A DNA stretch of 64,000 nt from Psychroflexus sediminis (lineage in GTDB: Bacteria; Bacteroidota; Bacteroidia; Flavobacteriales; Flavobacteriaceae): positions 186,001 to 250,000 of the forward strand of contig NZ_FNCW01000006.1 in NCBI RefSeq assembly GCF_900099815.1, given 5' to 3'. Under the pieces are notes generated by a model. The model was not told where the DNA came from. It ran no database searches and saw only the letters and a program-made list of their open reading frames with translations. Numbering within the stretch: the first letter of the stretch is position 1; every line of letters begins with the position of its first letter. Position numbers and translations under genes: made by a program. Of the stretch, positions 32,930-42,606 are shown one piece after another.

Positions 32930-34708
32930 ATGACCCTAGAAACAAAACTTTCTAAGCACATAACAAATTATTTAAAAGAAACACATCAGGTAGATGTTGA
33001 ATCCTTTGAATTTCAGCTCACTAGGAAAGAATTTGAAGGAGACCTCACGCTTGTGGTTTTTCCACTTTTGAAATACATCAAAACCAATCCTGTTCAATTG
33101 GGTGAACAAATTGGCGAATATCTTATAAAATCGTCTGATGAAATTTCAAAATTCAATGTGGTCAAAGGATTTCTGAATTTATCACTGGCTGAATCTTACT
33201 TTTCAAACCTGATTGAAAACATGCGTGAAGACGAAAATTTCGGTTTTAAAGCCGCTACAACTGAAAGCCAAAAGGTGATGGTAGAATATTCTTCCCCAAA
33301 CACCAACAAGCCTTTACACTTAGGCCATGTCAGAAATAATCTCCTTGGATTTTCTGTGGCTGAAATTCAAAAAGCAGCCGGAAAACAAGTTTATAAAACT
33401 CAAATTATCAATGATCGGGGTATTCATATTTGTAAAAGTATGGTCGCCTGGCAAAAATTTGGTGATGGCGAAACACCAAAAACATCGGGTGTCAAAGGAG
33501 ATCATTTAGTTGGGAAGTATTATGTTGAATTTGATAAAGCTTACAAAGCTGAAATCGAAGAACTGGTGCAAGAGGGTAAAATCGTAGAAGAAGCCAAAAA
33601 AGAGGCGCCTATTTTTGTTGAAGCCCAAAACATGCTCAAAAAATGGGAAGCCGGAGATACAGAGGTCGTTGAACTCTGGAAAACCATGAACCAATGGGTT
33701 TATGATGGTTTTGAAATCACCTATAATAATCTAGGTGTGGATTTCGATAAAAATTATTATGAAAGTGAAACTTACCTTTTAGGTAAAGACCACATCAATG
33801 CCGGACTGGAGAGTGGTGTTTTCTTTAAAAAAGAAGATGGCAGCGTATGGATTGATTTATCTGAAGAAGGTCTGGATGAAAAAATCGTTTTAAGATCAGA
33901 TGGCACAGCCGTTTATATGACACAGGATATCGGAACTGCTATACAAAGGGTTTCAGATTATGAGATTGACGAAATGGTCTTCACGGTAGGAAACGAACAG
34001 GATTACCACTTCAAAGTTTTATTTCTGATTCTGAAAAAGTTAGGTTTTGAATGGGCAGATCATCTCTTTCACTTGAGTTATGGTATGGTCGATTTACCCA
34101 GCGGTAAAATGAAAAGCAGGGAAGGAAATGTCGTAGACGCTGACGATTTAATCGAAGAAATGATTTCAACAGCTAAAACCATTTCCCAGGAACTCGGCAA
34201 ACTGGAAGGCTACGATGAGGAAGAGAGAACTAAACTCTACAGAATGATAGGTCTGGGAGCTTTAAAGTATTACATCCTGAAAGTAGATCCCAAAAAGCGA
34301 ATCTTGTTTGATCCAAAGGAGTCTGTAGATTTTCAAGGGAATACCGGACCTTTTATACAGTATACTTACGCCAGAATTCAGTCCATATTGAGAAAAGCTG
34401 AACAGGATAAAGCAGCTTTGAACTTATCCGCTTATGAATTTGATGTCAAAGAGAAAGCTTTAATCAAGATATTAAATCAATTTCCAGAGATCATTCAACA
34501 GGCAGCAGAGCAGTATAGCCCGGCTCTTGTAGCGAATTATGTCTATGACTTGGTGAAAGAATTCAATTCCTTTTATCAAAATATTTCAATTCTGGGAGCA
34601 GATGAACCTCAGCAAATTGAATTCAGAGTAGAACTCGCCAGGCTTGTTGGTGAAGTCATTCAGAAAAGCTTCAAAGTGCTTGGAATTGATGTTCCTCAAC
34701 GTATGTAA
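32930..34708 (+). CDS. argS: Arginyl-tRNA synthetase
   Basis: A 592-residue class Ia synthetase. The N-terminal ArgRS-specific domain (residues 1-115) is followed by the catalytic core with the HIGH-type motif in NTNKPLHLGHVRNN (at about 123-136), the KMSKS-equivalent KMKSREGNV, and a C-terminal DALR anticodon-binding domain ending in VPQRM, the normal ArgRS end. It charges tRNA-Arg. The gene is monocistronic between a -7 box and a strong bidirectional terminator. Confidence 0.95.
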   Translation: MTLETKLSKHITNYLKETHQVDVESFEFQLTRKEFEGDLTLVVFPLLKYIKTNPVQLGEQIGEYLIKSSDEISKFNVVKGFLNLSLAESYFSNLIENMREDENFGFKAATTESQKVMVEYSSPNTNKPLHLGHVRNNLLGFSVAEIQKAAGKQVYKTQIINDRGIHICKSMVAWQKFGDGETPKTSGVKGDHLVGKYYVEFDKAYKAEIEELVQEGKIVEEAKKEAPIFVEAQNMLKKWEAGDTEVVELWKTMNQWVYDGFEITYNNLGVDFDKNYYESETYLLGKDHINAGLESGVFFKKEDGSVWIDLSEEGLDEKIVLRSDGTAVYMTQDIGTAIQRVSDYEIDEMVFTVGNEQDYHFKVLFLILKKLGFEWADHLFHLSYGMVDLPSGKMKSREGNVVDADDLIEEMISTAKTISQELGKLEGYDEEERTKLYRMIGLGALKYYILKVDPKKRILFDPKESVDFQGNTGPFIQYTYARIQSILRKAEQDKAALNLSAYEFDVKEKALIKILNQFPEIIQQAAEQYSPALVANYVYDLVKEFNSFYQNISILGADEPQQIEFRVELARLVGEVIQKSFKVLGIDVPQRM

Positions 34709-34749
34709 TTCTAAGTTTGAATAAAGCACGAGCGGGATTATAAAAATTC

Positions 34750-34793
34750 AATTCAACAAAAAAAACCTCATTTCTGAGGTTTTTTTGTTGAAT
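34750..34793. terminator. Bidirectional terminator between argS and the carboxylase operon
   Basis: A nearly perfect 19-bp stem (ATTCAACA, A-run, ACCTCA with its complement) closes on a 4-base TTTC loop. The A-run on one arm and the T-run on the other let it terminate both convergent units. Confidence 0.88.
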
Positions 34794-36335
34794 CTATAAA
34801 GGAATATTCCCGTGTTTTCGTTTGGGGCGCTGAACCTCCTTGTTTTCGAGCATGGCAAAAGCTTTGATCAGTTTTCTACGCGTATCTCTTGGCATAATCA
34901 CTTCATCGATAAAGCCTCTTTGTGCTGCTTTAAATGGATTGGCAAAGGTTTCTGCATACTCAGCCTCTTTTTCTGATAATTTCAATTCAGAATCTTCTGC
35001 TTCCTGAATTTCTTTTCTAAAAATAATTTCCGAGGCTCCTTTAGCACCCATCACTGCAATTTCAGCAGTAGGCCATGCAAAATTAAGGTCAGCGCCAATA
35101 TGCTTGGAATTCATCACATCATAGGCCCCTCCATAAGCTTTTCTTGTAATAACTGTAACTCGTGGCACTGTAGCTTCACTTAAGGCGTAGAGCAGTTTAG
35201 CACCATGTAAAATAATACCATTCCATTCCTGGTCTGTACCAGGTAAAAATCCAGGAACATCGACCAAAACAAGTAGTGGAATATTGAACGCGTCGCAAAA
35301 CCTTACAAATCTGGCTGCTTTTTTAGAAGCATCCACATCGAGAACGCCAGCCAAACTCATAGGCTGATTGGCCACAACACCTACACTCCTTCCCCCTATT
35401 CTGGAGAAACCTACAATAATATTGTCTGCATAATTTTTATGAACTTCAAAAAAGGAATCTTCATCGATAATACCCGTAATCACCTCATGCATATCATAAG
35501 GTTTGTTGGGACTATCGGGAATGAGTGAATCCAGGTTTTCGCGAAGCTCTTCATCAAAATCCATAGGAAGATGTTGAGCGGTTTCGGTATTGTTCTGTGG
35601 AATATAACTCAGTAAAATTTTGATGTGTTCTAAGCACTCCACATCATTTACAGAAGTAAAATGAGTCACACCAGACTTGGTAGAATGCGTGCTTGCTCCG
35701 CCAAGCTCTTCTGAAGTCACTTCTTCATTGGTAACTGTTTTCACAACATTGGGACCAGTCACAAACATATAACTGGTGTTTTCTACCATAAACGTAAAAT
35801 CGGTCATAGCCGGTGAATATACAGCACCTCCTGCACATGGTCCCATGATGGCCGAGATCTGAGGAACGACTCCTGAAGCCTGAACATTTCTGTAAAAAAT
35901 ATCAGCATAACCACCTAACGATCTTACACCTTCCTGAATTCTTGCTCCACCAGAATCGTTGAGTCCAATGATGGGCGCACCAACTTTAAGGGCATGATCC
36001 ATCACCTTACAGATTTTTTCGGCATGGGTTTCTGACAGTGCTCCACCAAAGACCGTAAAATCCTGAGCATACACATAAACCAATTTATTGTTTACCGTAC
36101 CATAACCCGTAACCACTCCATCGCCATAATAAATTTGGTCCTGCATGCCAAAATCTGTGGTTCTGTGAGTCACCAGAGCTCCTATCTCTTCAAAAGAGCC
36201 TTCATCCAGAAGATAATTAACCCGTTCTCTAGCGGTTAGTTTCTTTTTTTCGTGTTGCTTATCGATTCGTTTTTGCCCTCCGCCAAGTTTGGCCTGGTCG
36301 AGTTTGTCTCTAAGTATTTTTATGTTTTTACTCAT
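34794..36335 (-). CDS. Acyl-CoA carboxylase carboxyltransferase subunit (propionyl-CoA carboxylase beta type)
   Basis: A 513-residue carboxyltransferase. [24 protein letters not shown] and the oxyanion-hole segments [20 protein letters not shown] and [28 protein letters not shown] are the two crotonase-fold halves in one chain, as in PccB/AccD5 rather than the split AccA/AccD. It transfers CO2 from carboxybiotin to an acyl-CoA, most likely propionyl-CoA to (S)-methylmalonyl-CoA. Its start overlaps the biotin carboxylase gene by 8 bases. The order BCCP, carboxylase, transferase gives a complete enzyme. Acetyl-CoA or methylcrotonyl-CoA cannot be excluded, but the sequence is closest to PccB. 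Confidence 0.9.
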   Translation of the reverse strand: MSKNIKILRDKLDQAKLGGGQKRIDKQHEKKKLTARERVNYLLDEGSFEEIGALVTHRTTDFGMQDQIYYGDGVVTGYGTVNNKLVYVYAQDFTVFGGALSETHAEKICKVMDHALKVGAPIIGLNDSGGARIQEGVRSLGGYADIFYRNVQASGVVPQISAIMGPCAGGAVYSPAMTDFTFMVENTSYMFVTGPNVVKTVTNEEVTSEELGGASTHSTKSGVTHFTSVNDVECLEHIKILLSYIPQNNTETAQHLPMDFDEELRENLDSLIPDSPNKPYDMHEVITGIIDEDSFFEVHKNYADNIIVGFSRIGGRSVGVVANQPMSLAGVLDVDASKKAARFVRFCDAFNIPLLVLVDVPGFLPGTDQEWNGIILHGAKLLYALSEATVPRVTVITRKAYGGAYDVMNSKHIGADLNFAWPTAEIAVMGAKGASEIIFRKEIQEAEDSELKLSEKEAEYAETFANPFKAAQRGFIDEVIMPRDTRRKLIKAFAMLENKEVQRPKRKHGNIPL

Positions 36336-37794
36336 GGGTTTTAGTTTCTGATGTAACTTCCGGTAAACGTAATTTTTTTTGATCGTCCTGATACTGCTTC
36401 ATTGCCATCAATGCAGCTAAATAAGCTTCTTCCTTTACTTCTTCTTCGAGAATTTCTGGTGTGTAATATTTTTTGACAAAATGCGTATCAAAATTTCCAG
36501 AGCGAAAAGCTTCATGATTGAATACAAACTTTCCAAACGGTAAAGTTGTCGCAACGCCTTTCACTTCATAAAGTTTAATAGCTTCCAGCATGAGTTGCAG
36601 GGCCGCTTCACGATTGGCTCCATAAGTGATCAGTTTGGACAACATGGGATCGTAATAAATAGGAATTTCCATACCTTCTTCAAATCCATCATCTACGCGT
36701 ATTCCCTCACCACTTGGCTTCCTGTAACGCTCCAGGGTTCCCACACTCGGAAGAAAATCATCGGTTGGGTCTTCGGCATAGACTCGTAATTCCAGAGCGT
36801 GACCGTTAATTTTTAAATCCTTTTGCTCTATCTGCAGAACCTCTCCCCTGGCAATTCGAATTTGCTGTTCAACTAAATCAACACCGGAAATAAGTTCAGT
36901 AACAGGATGTTCCACCTGAAGCCGGGTATTCATTTCCAGGAAGTAAAAGTTTTTATTTTCATCCATCAAAAACTCAACGGTTCCAGCTCCTACATAATCA
37001 CAGGATTTTGCCACATCGATAGCGGCCTGTCCCATCTTTTCCCTCAACTCGGGGGTTAGAATCGTAGAAGGCGCTTCCTCGACCACCTTTTGGTGTCTTC
37101 TTTGAATCGAGCATTCACGCTCGAACAAGTGCAGCACATTGCCATGGGTGTCTGCCAAAACCTGAATTTCGATATGCCTGGGTGAGCCCACATATTTTTC
37201 AATAAAAACAGCACCATTTCCAAAAGCAGATTCTGCTTCACTGATCGCCCGTTTCATTTGCTCTTCCAGTTTGTTTTCGGCTTCAACGACACGCATGCCT
37301 TTTCCTCCACCCCCGGCAGAGGCTTTGATAAGAATAGGATACCCTATTTCTTTGGCGATTTCTTTGGCTTTTTGGGCATCTGTAATGGCCTCATCTATGC
37401 CGGGAACCATAGGGATATCATAGGTTTTTACAGTTTCCTTGGCTGAAAGCTTATCTCCCATAATACGAATGGCATGGGATTTTGGGCCTATAAAAGTCAG
37501 GCCGTTTTTCTCTACTTTTTCAGCAAAGTCCGCATTTTCACTTAAAAATCCATATCCGGGATGAATGCCGTCTACATCGTGAGACTTGGCAATTTCAATA
37601 ATTTTATCCCCTAATAAATAGGACTGATTGGAAGGCGCCGGACCTACGCAAATCGCTTCATCAGCAAATCTGACGTGAGGGGCATTCCTGTCTGCTTCGG
37701 AAAAAATAGCGACGGTTTTGATTCCCATTTGCTTGATGGTTTTCATGACTCTTAAGGCTATCTCTCCCCGGTTTGCAACTAATATTTTTTTCAT
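36328..37794 (-). CDS. accC: Biotin carboxylase subunit of acyl-CoA carboxylase
   Basis: A 488-residue ATP-grasp enzyme. The N-terminal [17 protein letters not shown] is the biotin carboxylase signature; the ATP-binding loop [15 protein letters not shown] lies near residues 158-172, and [22 protein letters not shown] and [18 protein letters not shown] complete the catalytic set. There is no biotinyl domain in the chain, so it relies on the separate carrier upstream. Length is close to the 450-residue AccC with a 40-residue C-terminal extension. It is translationally coupled to the transferase gene (8-base overlap) and starts 11 bases after the carrier gene. Confidence 0.92.
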   Translation of the reverse strand: MKKILVANRGEIALRVMKTIKQMGIKTVAIFSEADRNAPHVRFADEAICVGPAPSNQSYLLGDKIIEIAKSHDVDGIHPGYGFLSENADFAEKVEKNGLTFIGPKSHAIRIMGDKLSAKETVKTYDIPMVPGIDEAITDAQKAKEIAKEIGYPILIKASAGGGGKGMRVVEAENKLEEQMKRAISEAESAFGNGAVFIEKYVGSPRHIEIQVLADTHGNVLHLFERECSIQRRHQKVVEEAPSTILTPELREKMGQAAIDVAKSCDYVGAGTVEFLMDENKNFYFLEMNTRLQVEHPVTELISGVDLVEQQIRIARGEVLQIEQKDLKINGHALELRVYAEDPTDDFLPSVGTLERYRKPSGEGIRVDDGFEEGMEIPIYYDPMLSKLITYGANREAALQLMLEAIKLYEVKGVATTLPFGKFVFNHEAFRSGNFDTHFVKKYYTPEILEEEVKEEAYLAALMAMKQYQDDQKKLRLPEVTSETKTHE

Positions 37795-37805
37795 TGTAAC
37801 GTGAT

Positions 37806-38291
37806 TTATTCCATGTCGATTAAAACCTCATTTTTACTGACAGTCTTTCCCTTTTCTACAGTGATGGATTTGATAACCGCATCTCTTGGTGCCATGATGG
37901 TGTTTTCCATCTTCATAGCTTCCAAAACCAACAAATTATCGCCTTCATTCACTTCCTGACCGACTTCCACCATCACATCCAGAATCATCCCCGGCATTGG
38001 CGCTTTGATTTCATTGATGACCTGGTTGGCAGATAAGGAAAGTCCCATGTCTTTAATTAGAACATCAAGTTCATTTGATATCTGGACCTGATAGAGATTG
38101 GAATTGATTTTAACCGTATATGTTCTATTTAAAAAATCGGAATCGACTAGTTCTGAAGTTACCGACTTATCGTTCACAAGCAAATGATGGGCTCCAGAAG
38201 TGGTTTTCTGAACATCTAAGTTTTGAATTTGTTTTTGTTCAAATTCAAACTCATAGAGATCATTTACTTTGGCTTTTAGCAAATGTTTCAT
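37806..38291 (-). CDS. Biotin carboxyl carrier protein of acyl-CoA carboxylase
   Basis: A 161-residue carrier from the ATG at 38291; longer in-frame starts run into the promoter region. The C-terminal biotinyl domain (about residues 92-161: IKAPMPGMILDVMVEVGQEV) has the biotinylated Lys127 in LEAMKMENTI. The N-terminal part (KHLLKAKVNDLYEFEFEQ) is the acyl-carboxylase linker type rather than the AccB of fatty-acid synthesis. It carries CO2 from the carboxylase to the transferase. It heads the three-gene operon, and a near -7 box (TATATTTA) lies upstream. Confidence 0.9.
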   Translation of the reverse strand: MKHLLKAKVNDLYEFEFEQKQIQNLDVQKTTSGAHHLLVNDKSVTSELVDSDFLNRTYTVKINSNLYQVQISNELDVLIKDMGLSLSANQVINEIKAPMPGMILDVMVEVGQEVNEGDNLLVLEAMKMENTIMAPRDAVIKSITVEKGKTVSKNEVLIDME

Positions 38292-38408
38292 GGTTTCATA
38301 TAGTTTGATGGTAAATATAAAAGATTTTAAAAGCTTCTGCTTTATATATTCGGTCAAATCGAAGACGAATAGTTTCTATTTTGGTAGATTTGTTAAAAAC
38401 CAAAAGCA

Positions 38409-39338
38409 ATGCACTACAGATTCAAAATTACACTTCCAGTTATATTATCCTTTTTAATTATTTCCTGCATAGACAATTCTGAAAAAAAAGATATTTCAAA
38501 AATTGATAAACAAATTTCACCAGGATTAATTTTCACCAAAACGGACGATTTAAAGGAAGCAGCAAAAGATTTTAAATCCTATGTAAACACTGACAGTACT
38601 CTGGAAATTTCTACAGACATAGATCACGCACAAAATGCAAAAAAAATCGACCTTGAATTAGATTTTAACCAGGTGTTTTTCATAGATAATCCAAGATATA
38701 GTGTGCCAATAATTGAAGTAAACCCATTGACGGCTTTAGAATTTCCTGTGAGAATAGGATTTTACAATGTTGATGGTGAAAAATTTGTTGTAGCAAGAAG
38801 TGAAGATTATTTTTTGAAACGCTACAACTTACCTAAAAGTGCTGCTTTGAGAAGCATTGGGGCTCTTTCGGAAACCTTTTTAAAGCAAAGCAGCAAGGCA
38901 GCTTATACTCAAACCTCTCCAATAGATTCTTTAGATTATAATGGTATAGTTACTTTAAAAAGTTCGAAAGATTATAAGCAGACCGTTACTTCGATTGGAA
39001 AAATGATTGAGAACAATGACGATTTAACACTTTTTGAATCTAAAGATTTTTCAAAAGATGCTGAAAAAATAAGTATTAAGCTTAAGCCTCTTCATTTATT
39101 CGTGTTTGGTAATCCAAAAGTAGGCACTCAGCTTATGAAGCAAAATCCTAATTTTTCCATTGACCTTCCGCTCAAAGTACTTGTTCAAGGAAATGAAGAC
39201 GAGCAAGTTTCAGTTCATTTTCATGATGTGTCCTTTACGGCAAAATTACATGAAGAAGAATTTGAAAATGACTTACCCGCCAAAATCACAAAAAACCTGA
39301 AAGAGATGCTTACTGAAGCCATTTCAGATGAAAAGTAA
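38409..39338 (+). CDS. Lipoprotein with two tandem DUF302 domains
   Basis: A 309-residue lipoprotein; the signal peptide ends in LIISC with the lipid-anchor Cys20. The mature chain holds two similar halves. The first has FIDNPRYSVPIIEVNPLTALEFPVRIGFYN (about residues 92-121), the second the textbook DUF302 sequence FVFGNPKVGTQLMKQNPNFSIDLPLKVLV (about 234-262). DUF302 proteins are small, mostly single-domain and of unknown function, though some are linked to sulfur or metal chemistry. A membrane-anchored double copy is unusual. The start is the ATG at 38409 and no neighbour hints at a role; the plus-strand gene 72 bases downstream encodes DUF4199. Confidence 0.82.
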   Translation: MHYRFKITLPVILSFLIISCIDNSEKKDISKIDKQISPGLIFTKTDDLKEAAKDFKSYVNTDSTLEISTDIDHAQNAKKIDLELDFNQVFFIDNPRYSVPIIEVNPLTALEFPVRIGFYNVDGEKFVVARSEDYFLKRYNLPKSAALRSIGALSETFLKQSSKAAYTQTSPIDSLDYNGIVTLKSSKDYKQTVTSIGKMIENNDDLTLFESKDFSKDAEKISIKLKPLHLFVFGNPKVGTQLMKQNPNFSIDLPLKVLVQGNEDEQVSVHFHDVSFTAKLHEEEFENDLPAKITKNLKEMLTEAISDEK

Positions 39339-39382
39339 AACTAAGAGAAGGAATTAAAACCTTTAAAATGTAGGCTATTGTT

Positions 39383-39390
39383 TATATTTG
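39383..39390 (+). promoter_or_regulatory. -7 box upstream of the DUF4199 operon
   Basis: TATATTTG, an exact TAnnTTTG match, lies 19 bases before the ATG at 39410. Confidence 0.5.
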
Positions 39391-39409
39391 CTGATTACAA
39401 AACCTCTAT

Positions 39410-39910
39410 ATGCATCAAGATATTCCTGTAAAACCTTACGCTACGAGATTTGGCTCCCTCTTTGGAGCTTATTCTATTCTCATTTTAGTTTTGCTTTATG
39501 CATTCAATTATGAGTCCAACACCTTGATTTCAATTATGAATTTTGTCATCACGGTAGCTATTGTCTGGTATGCCATTCATCTTTATAAAATAGATAATGA
39601 GGGTCTTATAGACCTAACAACCTCTATTAAATTAGGCTTATCCATTGGAGTCATTGGCGGTTTAATCTATGCCTTCTATACCTATATTCATTATGAATTT
39701 ATTCAACCCGAATTTATTGCAGACATGAAAGCCAGTATGGAAGCTGAAATCCAGCAACAACAAATGAGTGAAGAAGAAGCTGAAATGACAAAAGGTTTAT
39801 CTGGTATTTTTACATCCCCCTTTGTGCTTGCCACATTTGGCCTGATCTCCATTATTTTTAAAACCTTTTTGGTTGGTCTTATCGTTGGGATGATAAAACG
39901 AAACAATTGA
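39410..39910 (+). CDS. DUF4199 family membrane protein
   Basis: A 166-residue protein with four hydrophobic segments (about 13-30, 38-55, 70-95 and 135-160). The first half YATRFGSLFGAYSILILVLLYAF and the IDLTTSIKLGLSIGVIGGLIYAFYTYIHYEFI section are typical of DUF4199, a Bacteroidota family with no known function. A charged loop (about 104-127, MKASMEAEIQQQQMSEEEAEM) lies between segments three and four. The gene opens the plus-strand operon that continues with a GT2 enzyme 4 bases later; DUF4199 next to such a glycosyltransferase is a common flavobacterial arrangement, by recollection. Confidence 0.85.
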   Translation: MHQDIPVKPYATRFGSLFGAYSILILVLLYAFNYESNTLISIMNFVITVAIVWYAIHLYKIDNEGLIDLTTSIKLGLSIGVIGGLIYAFYTYIHYEFIQPEFIADMKASMEAEIQQQQMSEEEAEMTKGLSGIFTSPFVLATFGLISIIFKTFLVGLIVGMIKRNN

Positions 39911-39914
39911 TCCT

Positions 39915-40865
39915 ATGGATTTATCGATTGTCATTCCTTTGCTTAATGAATCTGAATCCCTAAAAGAGCTTCATAGTTGGATTAGAGACGTGATGCAGAA
40001 CAACAAGTTCACTTATGAAATTATTTTTATCAACGACGGAAGTACAGACGGCTCCTGGGAAATAATAAAAAAACTCTCTTCTGAATTTGAAACCGTAAGA
40101 GGTATCAATTTTAGAAAAAACTACGGAAAATCTCAAGCCCTACACGCCGGTTTCATAGAAGCAAAAGGGGATGTAGTCATTACTATGGATGCAGATCTCC
40201 AAGACAATCCTGAAGAAATTCCAGAGTTATTTCATCTTATCAAAACGGAAGATTACGATCTCATTTCAGGCTGGAAAAAAAAGAGATATGACTCTGTGCT
40301 TTTTAAAAATTTACCTTCTAAGCTTTTCAATAAGGCTGCACGAATGACTTCCGGCTTAAAACTACATGATTTCAATTGTGGGTTAAAAGCTTACAAGCTT
40401 GATGTCGTCAAGAATATCAATGTCAACGGAGAAATGCATCGCTATATTCCTGTCCTTGCCAAGCAGGCCGGGTTTACAAAAATCGATGAGAAAATCGTTC
40501 AACACCAGGCTAGAAAATACGGGAAAACCAAATTTGGCGCAGAACGCTTCATCAATGGATTTCTGGATCTTGTCACTTTATGGTTCTTTTCAAAATTCGG
40601 AAAACGCCCCATGCATTTATTTGGCGCCATCGGTGTTTTGATGTTTTTTGTAGGATTTCTTTCTGCGGTATGGATTGGCGCTTCCAAACTTTACAAGCTT
40701 TGGAATGGTTTACCTAATATTCTAGTAGTAGATAATCCTTGGTTTTATATAGCTTTGTCATCTATGATTATAGGTGTGCAAATGTTTTTAGCGGGTTTTC
40801 TGGGGGAATTATTTCTGAGGACAAAACATAAACAAAAACAGTATTCAATTTCTGAAAAAATATAA
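39915..40865 (+). CDS. Membrane-anchored GT2 glycosyltransferase (GtrB/DPM1-like)
   Basis: A 316-residue enzyme. The GT-A domain starts with LSIVIPLLNESESLKELHSWI and has the nucleotide motif INDGSTDGSWEI, VITMDADLQDNPEEI (metal-binding DxD) and the acceptor region LHDFNCGLKAYKLDVV. Two C-terminal membrane helices (FGAIGVLMFFVGFLSAVWIGA and WFYIALSSMIIGVQMFLAGFLG) make it the GtrB/polyprenyl-phosphate glycosyltransferase type, which loads a sugar onto undecaprenyl phosphate. The phosphohexomutase gene that follows could supply its sugar donor precursor. Confidence 0.9.
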   Translation: MDLSIVIPLLNESESLKELHSWIRDVMQNNKFTYEIIFINDGSTDGSWEIIKKLSSEFETVRGINFRKNYGKSQALHAGFIEAKGDVVITMDADLQDNPEEIPELFHLIKTEDYDLISGWKKKRYDSVLFKNLPSKLFNKAARMTSGLKLHDFNCGLKAYKLDVVKNINVNGEMHRYIPVLAKQAGFTKIDEKIVQHQARKYGKTKFGAERFINGFLDLVTLWFFSKFGKRPMHLFGAIGVLMFFVGFLSAVWIGASKLYKLWNGLPNILVVDNPWFYIALSSMIIGVQMFLAGFLGELFLRTKHKQKQYSISEKI

Positions 40866-40876
40866 TTTAAAAGATT

Positions 40877-42598
40877 ATGCGTAACATATTAGATAAGGCT
40901 AAATCCTGGCTAACAGATACTTTTGATAAGGATACCGTAAAAGAGGTACAAAAACTTATGGATACCGACCAAAAACTTCTGGAGGAAAGCTTTTTCCAGA
41001 ACCTGAGTTTTGGAACTGGCGGCATGCGTGGAATCATGGGGGTTGGCACCAATCGAATCAACAAATATACCTTAGGTAAAAACACCCAGGGAATTTCAAA
41101 TTATATGAAATCTGCGTTCCCTGATGAAACACTTAAAGTAGTCATAGCCTATGACTGCAGGCACAACAGCAAAGCTTTTGCCCACCATGTTGCCGATGTG
41201 TTTTCTGCCAACGGAATACAGGTGTATATCTTTCCAGAATTAAGACCGACTCCGCTCCTATCCTACTCTGTACGACATCTGGACTGCCACTGTGGAATTA
41301 TGTTAACAGCAAGTCACAATCCGCCAGAATATAATGGCTACAAAGTCTATTGGAAAGATGGAGGACAACTTGTACCTCCACAGGACAGGGAAATCATTTC
41401 GGAAATTAATGGTTTAGATTTTACAGATATCAATTTCAACGGAAATTCAAAATTGATAAAAACACTCGACGCATCTGTTGAAAATGCCTATTTAGACGAA
41501 GCAGTGAAAAATGTCAATTTTAATCTTTCTGCTGAAGTCAAAAAAAATCTAAACATCACATTCACCGCTTTACATGGAACCTCGATTACAACCGTTCCGG
41601 CACTTTTGGAAAAGGCAGGCTACCAAAATCTCCAGCTGGTAGAGGCTCAGTCTGAACCGGATCCGGAGTTCCCAACTGTAAAATCTCCCAACCCGGAAGA
41701 GCCGGAAGCTTTAGAAATGGCTATCAAACTTGCTGACAAGCAAGACAGTGATCTTGCCATTGGCACAGACCCTGATGGGGACAGGCTTGGCATTGCCGTA
41801 AGAAATAAGCAAGGCGAATTGACACTGCTTAACGGCAATCAGACCATGGTACTGATGACCTGGTATTTGCTCGATAAAATGAAGCAAAGCGGAAACCTTA
41901 AAGATTCTCATTTTGTGGCCTCAACCATTGTTTCCACTCCGCTTATGCAAGTGCTTACCGAAGCTTACGGAGTGAAATACATGGAAAGTCTGACAGGCTT
42001 TAAGTGGATTGCTAAACTGATTAAAGACCATCCGGAATTGGATTATATAGGCGGTGGTGAAGAGAGTTTTGGCTACATGGTAGGTGATTTTGTAAGAGAT
42101 AAAGATGCCAATACGGCAATTTTACTGGTATGCGAAATGGCTGCTGAGTTGAAGTCTCAGGGAACTTCTGTATATGAACAGCTCATCAAAATTTATAAAG
42201 CGCATGGGTTTTTCAAAGAAAACTTAGTCTCCCTGGTAAAACGCGGACTCGAAGGTGCTGAAGAAATCAAACAGAAAATGATAGATTTGAGAGAGCATCC
42301 ACTGAAGGAAATTGCTGGTGAACAGGTCGTTTTAATAGAAGATTACCAAACTTCTAAAGCTAAAAACTTACAATCGCACGAATCTCACGAGATAGACATA
42401 CCAAAGTCCAATGTTCTCATTTACTATACCGAAAACGGAACCAAAGTTGCAGCCAGACCCAGCGGGACCGAGCCTAAAATCAAATTTTACATCAGTGTGA
42501 ATACAACTTTGGAAGAGGTTTCAAACTTTGAAACCGTTGATAAAGAATTGGATTTGAAAATTAAGGCTATAAAAACTGATTTAGGACTTACGGACTAG
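40877..42598 (+). CDS. Phosphohexomutase (phosphoglucomutase/phosphomannomutase family)
   Basis: A 573-residue alpha-D-phosphohexomutase. The N-terminal FGTGGMRGIMGVGTNRINKYT, the catalytic phosphoserine loop LTASHNPPEYNGYKVYW, the metal loop GTDPDGDRLGIAV and the phosphate-binding RPSGTEPKIKFYI are all present. Length fits the PgcA/PMM2-like bacterial phosphoglucomutases rather than GlmM. It interconverts hexose 1- and 6-phosphates, feeding nucleotide-sugar synthesis. It lies 11 bases after the GT2 gene and 8 before the ABC exporter, which suggests a shared envelope role. Confidence 0.92.
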   Translation: MRNILDKAKSWLTDTFDKDTVKEVQKLMDTDQKLLEESFFQNLSFGTGGMRGIMGVGTNRINKYTLGKNTQGISNYMKSAFPDETLKVVIAYDCRHNSKAFAHHVADVFSANGIQVYIFPELRPTPLLSYSVRHLDCHCGIMLTASHNPPEYNGYKVYWKDGGQLVPPQDREIISEINGLDFTDINFNGNSKLIKTLDASVENAYLDEAVKNVNFNLSAEVKKNLNITFTALHGTSITTVPALLEKAGYQNLQLVEAQSEPDPEFPTVKSPNPEEPEALEMAIKLADKQDSDLAIGTDPDGDRLGIAVRNKQGELTLLNGNQTMVLMTWYLLDKMKQSGNLKDSHFVASTIVSTPLMQVLTEAYGVKYMESLTGFKWIAKLIKDHPELDYIGGGEESFGYMVGDFVRDKDANTAILLVCEMAAELKSQGTSVYEQLIKIYKAHGFFKENLVSLVKRGLEGAEEIKQKMIDLREHPLKEIAGEQVVLIEDYQTSKAKNLQSHESHEIDIPKSNVLIYYTENGTKVAARPSGTEPKIKFYISVNTTLEEVSNFETVDKELDLKIKAIKTDLGLTD

Positions 42599-42606
42599 AA
42601 AAAATT

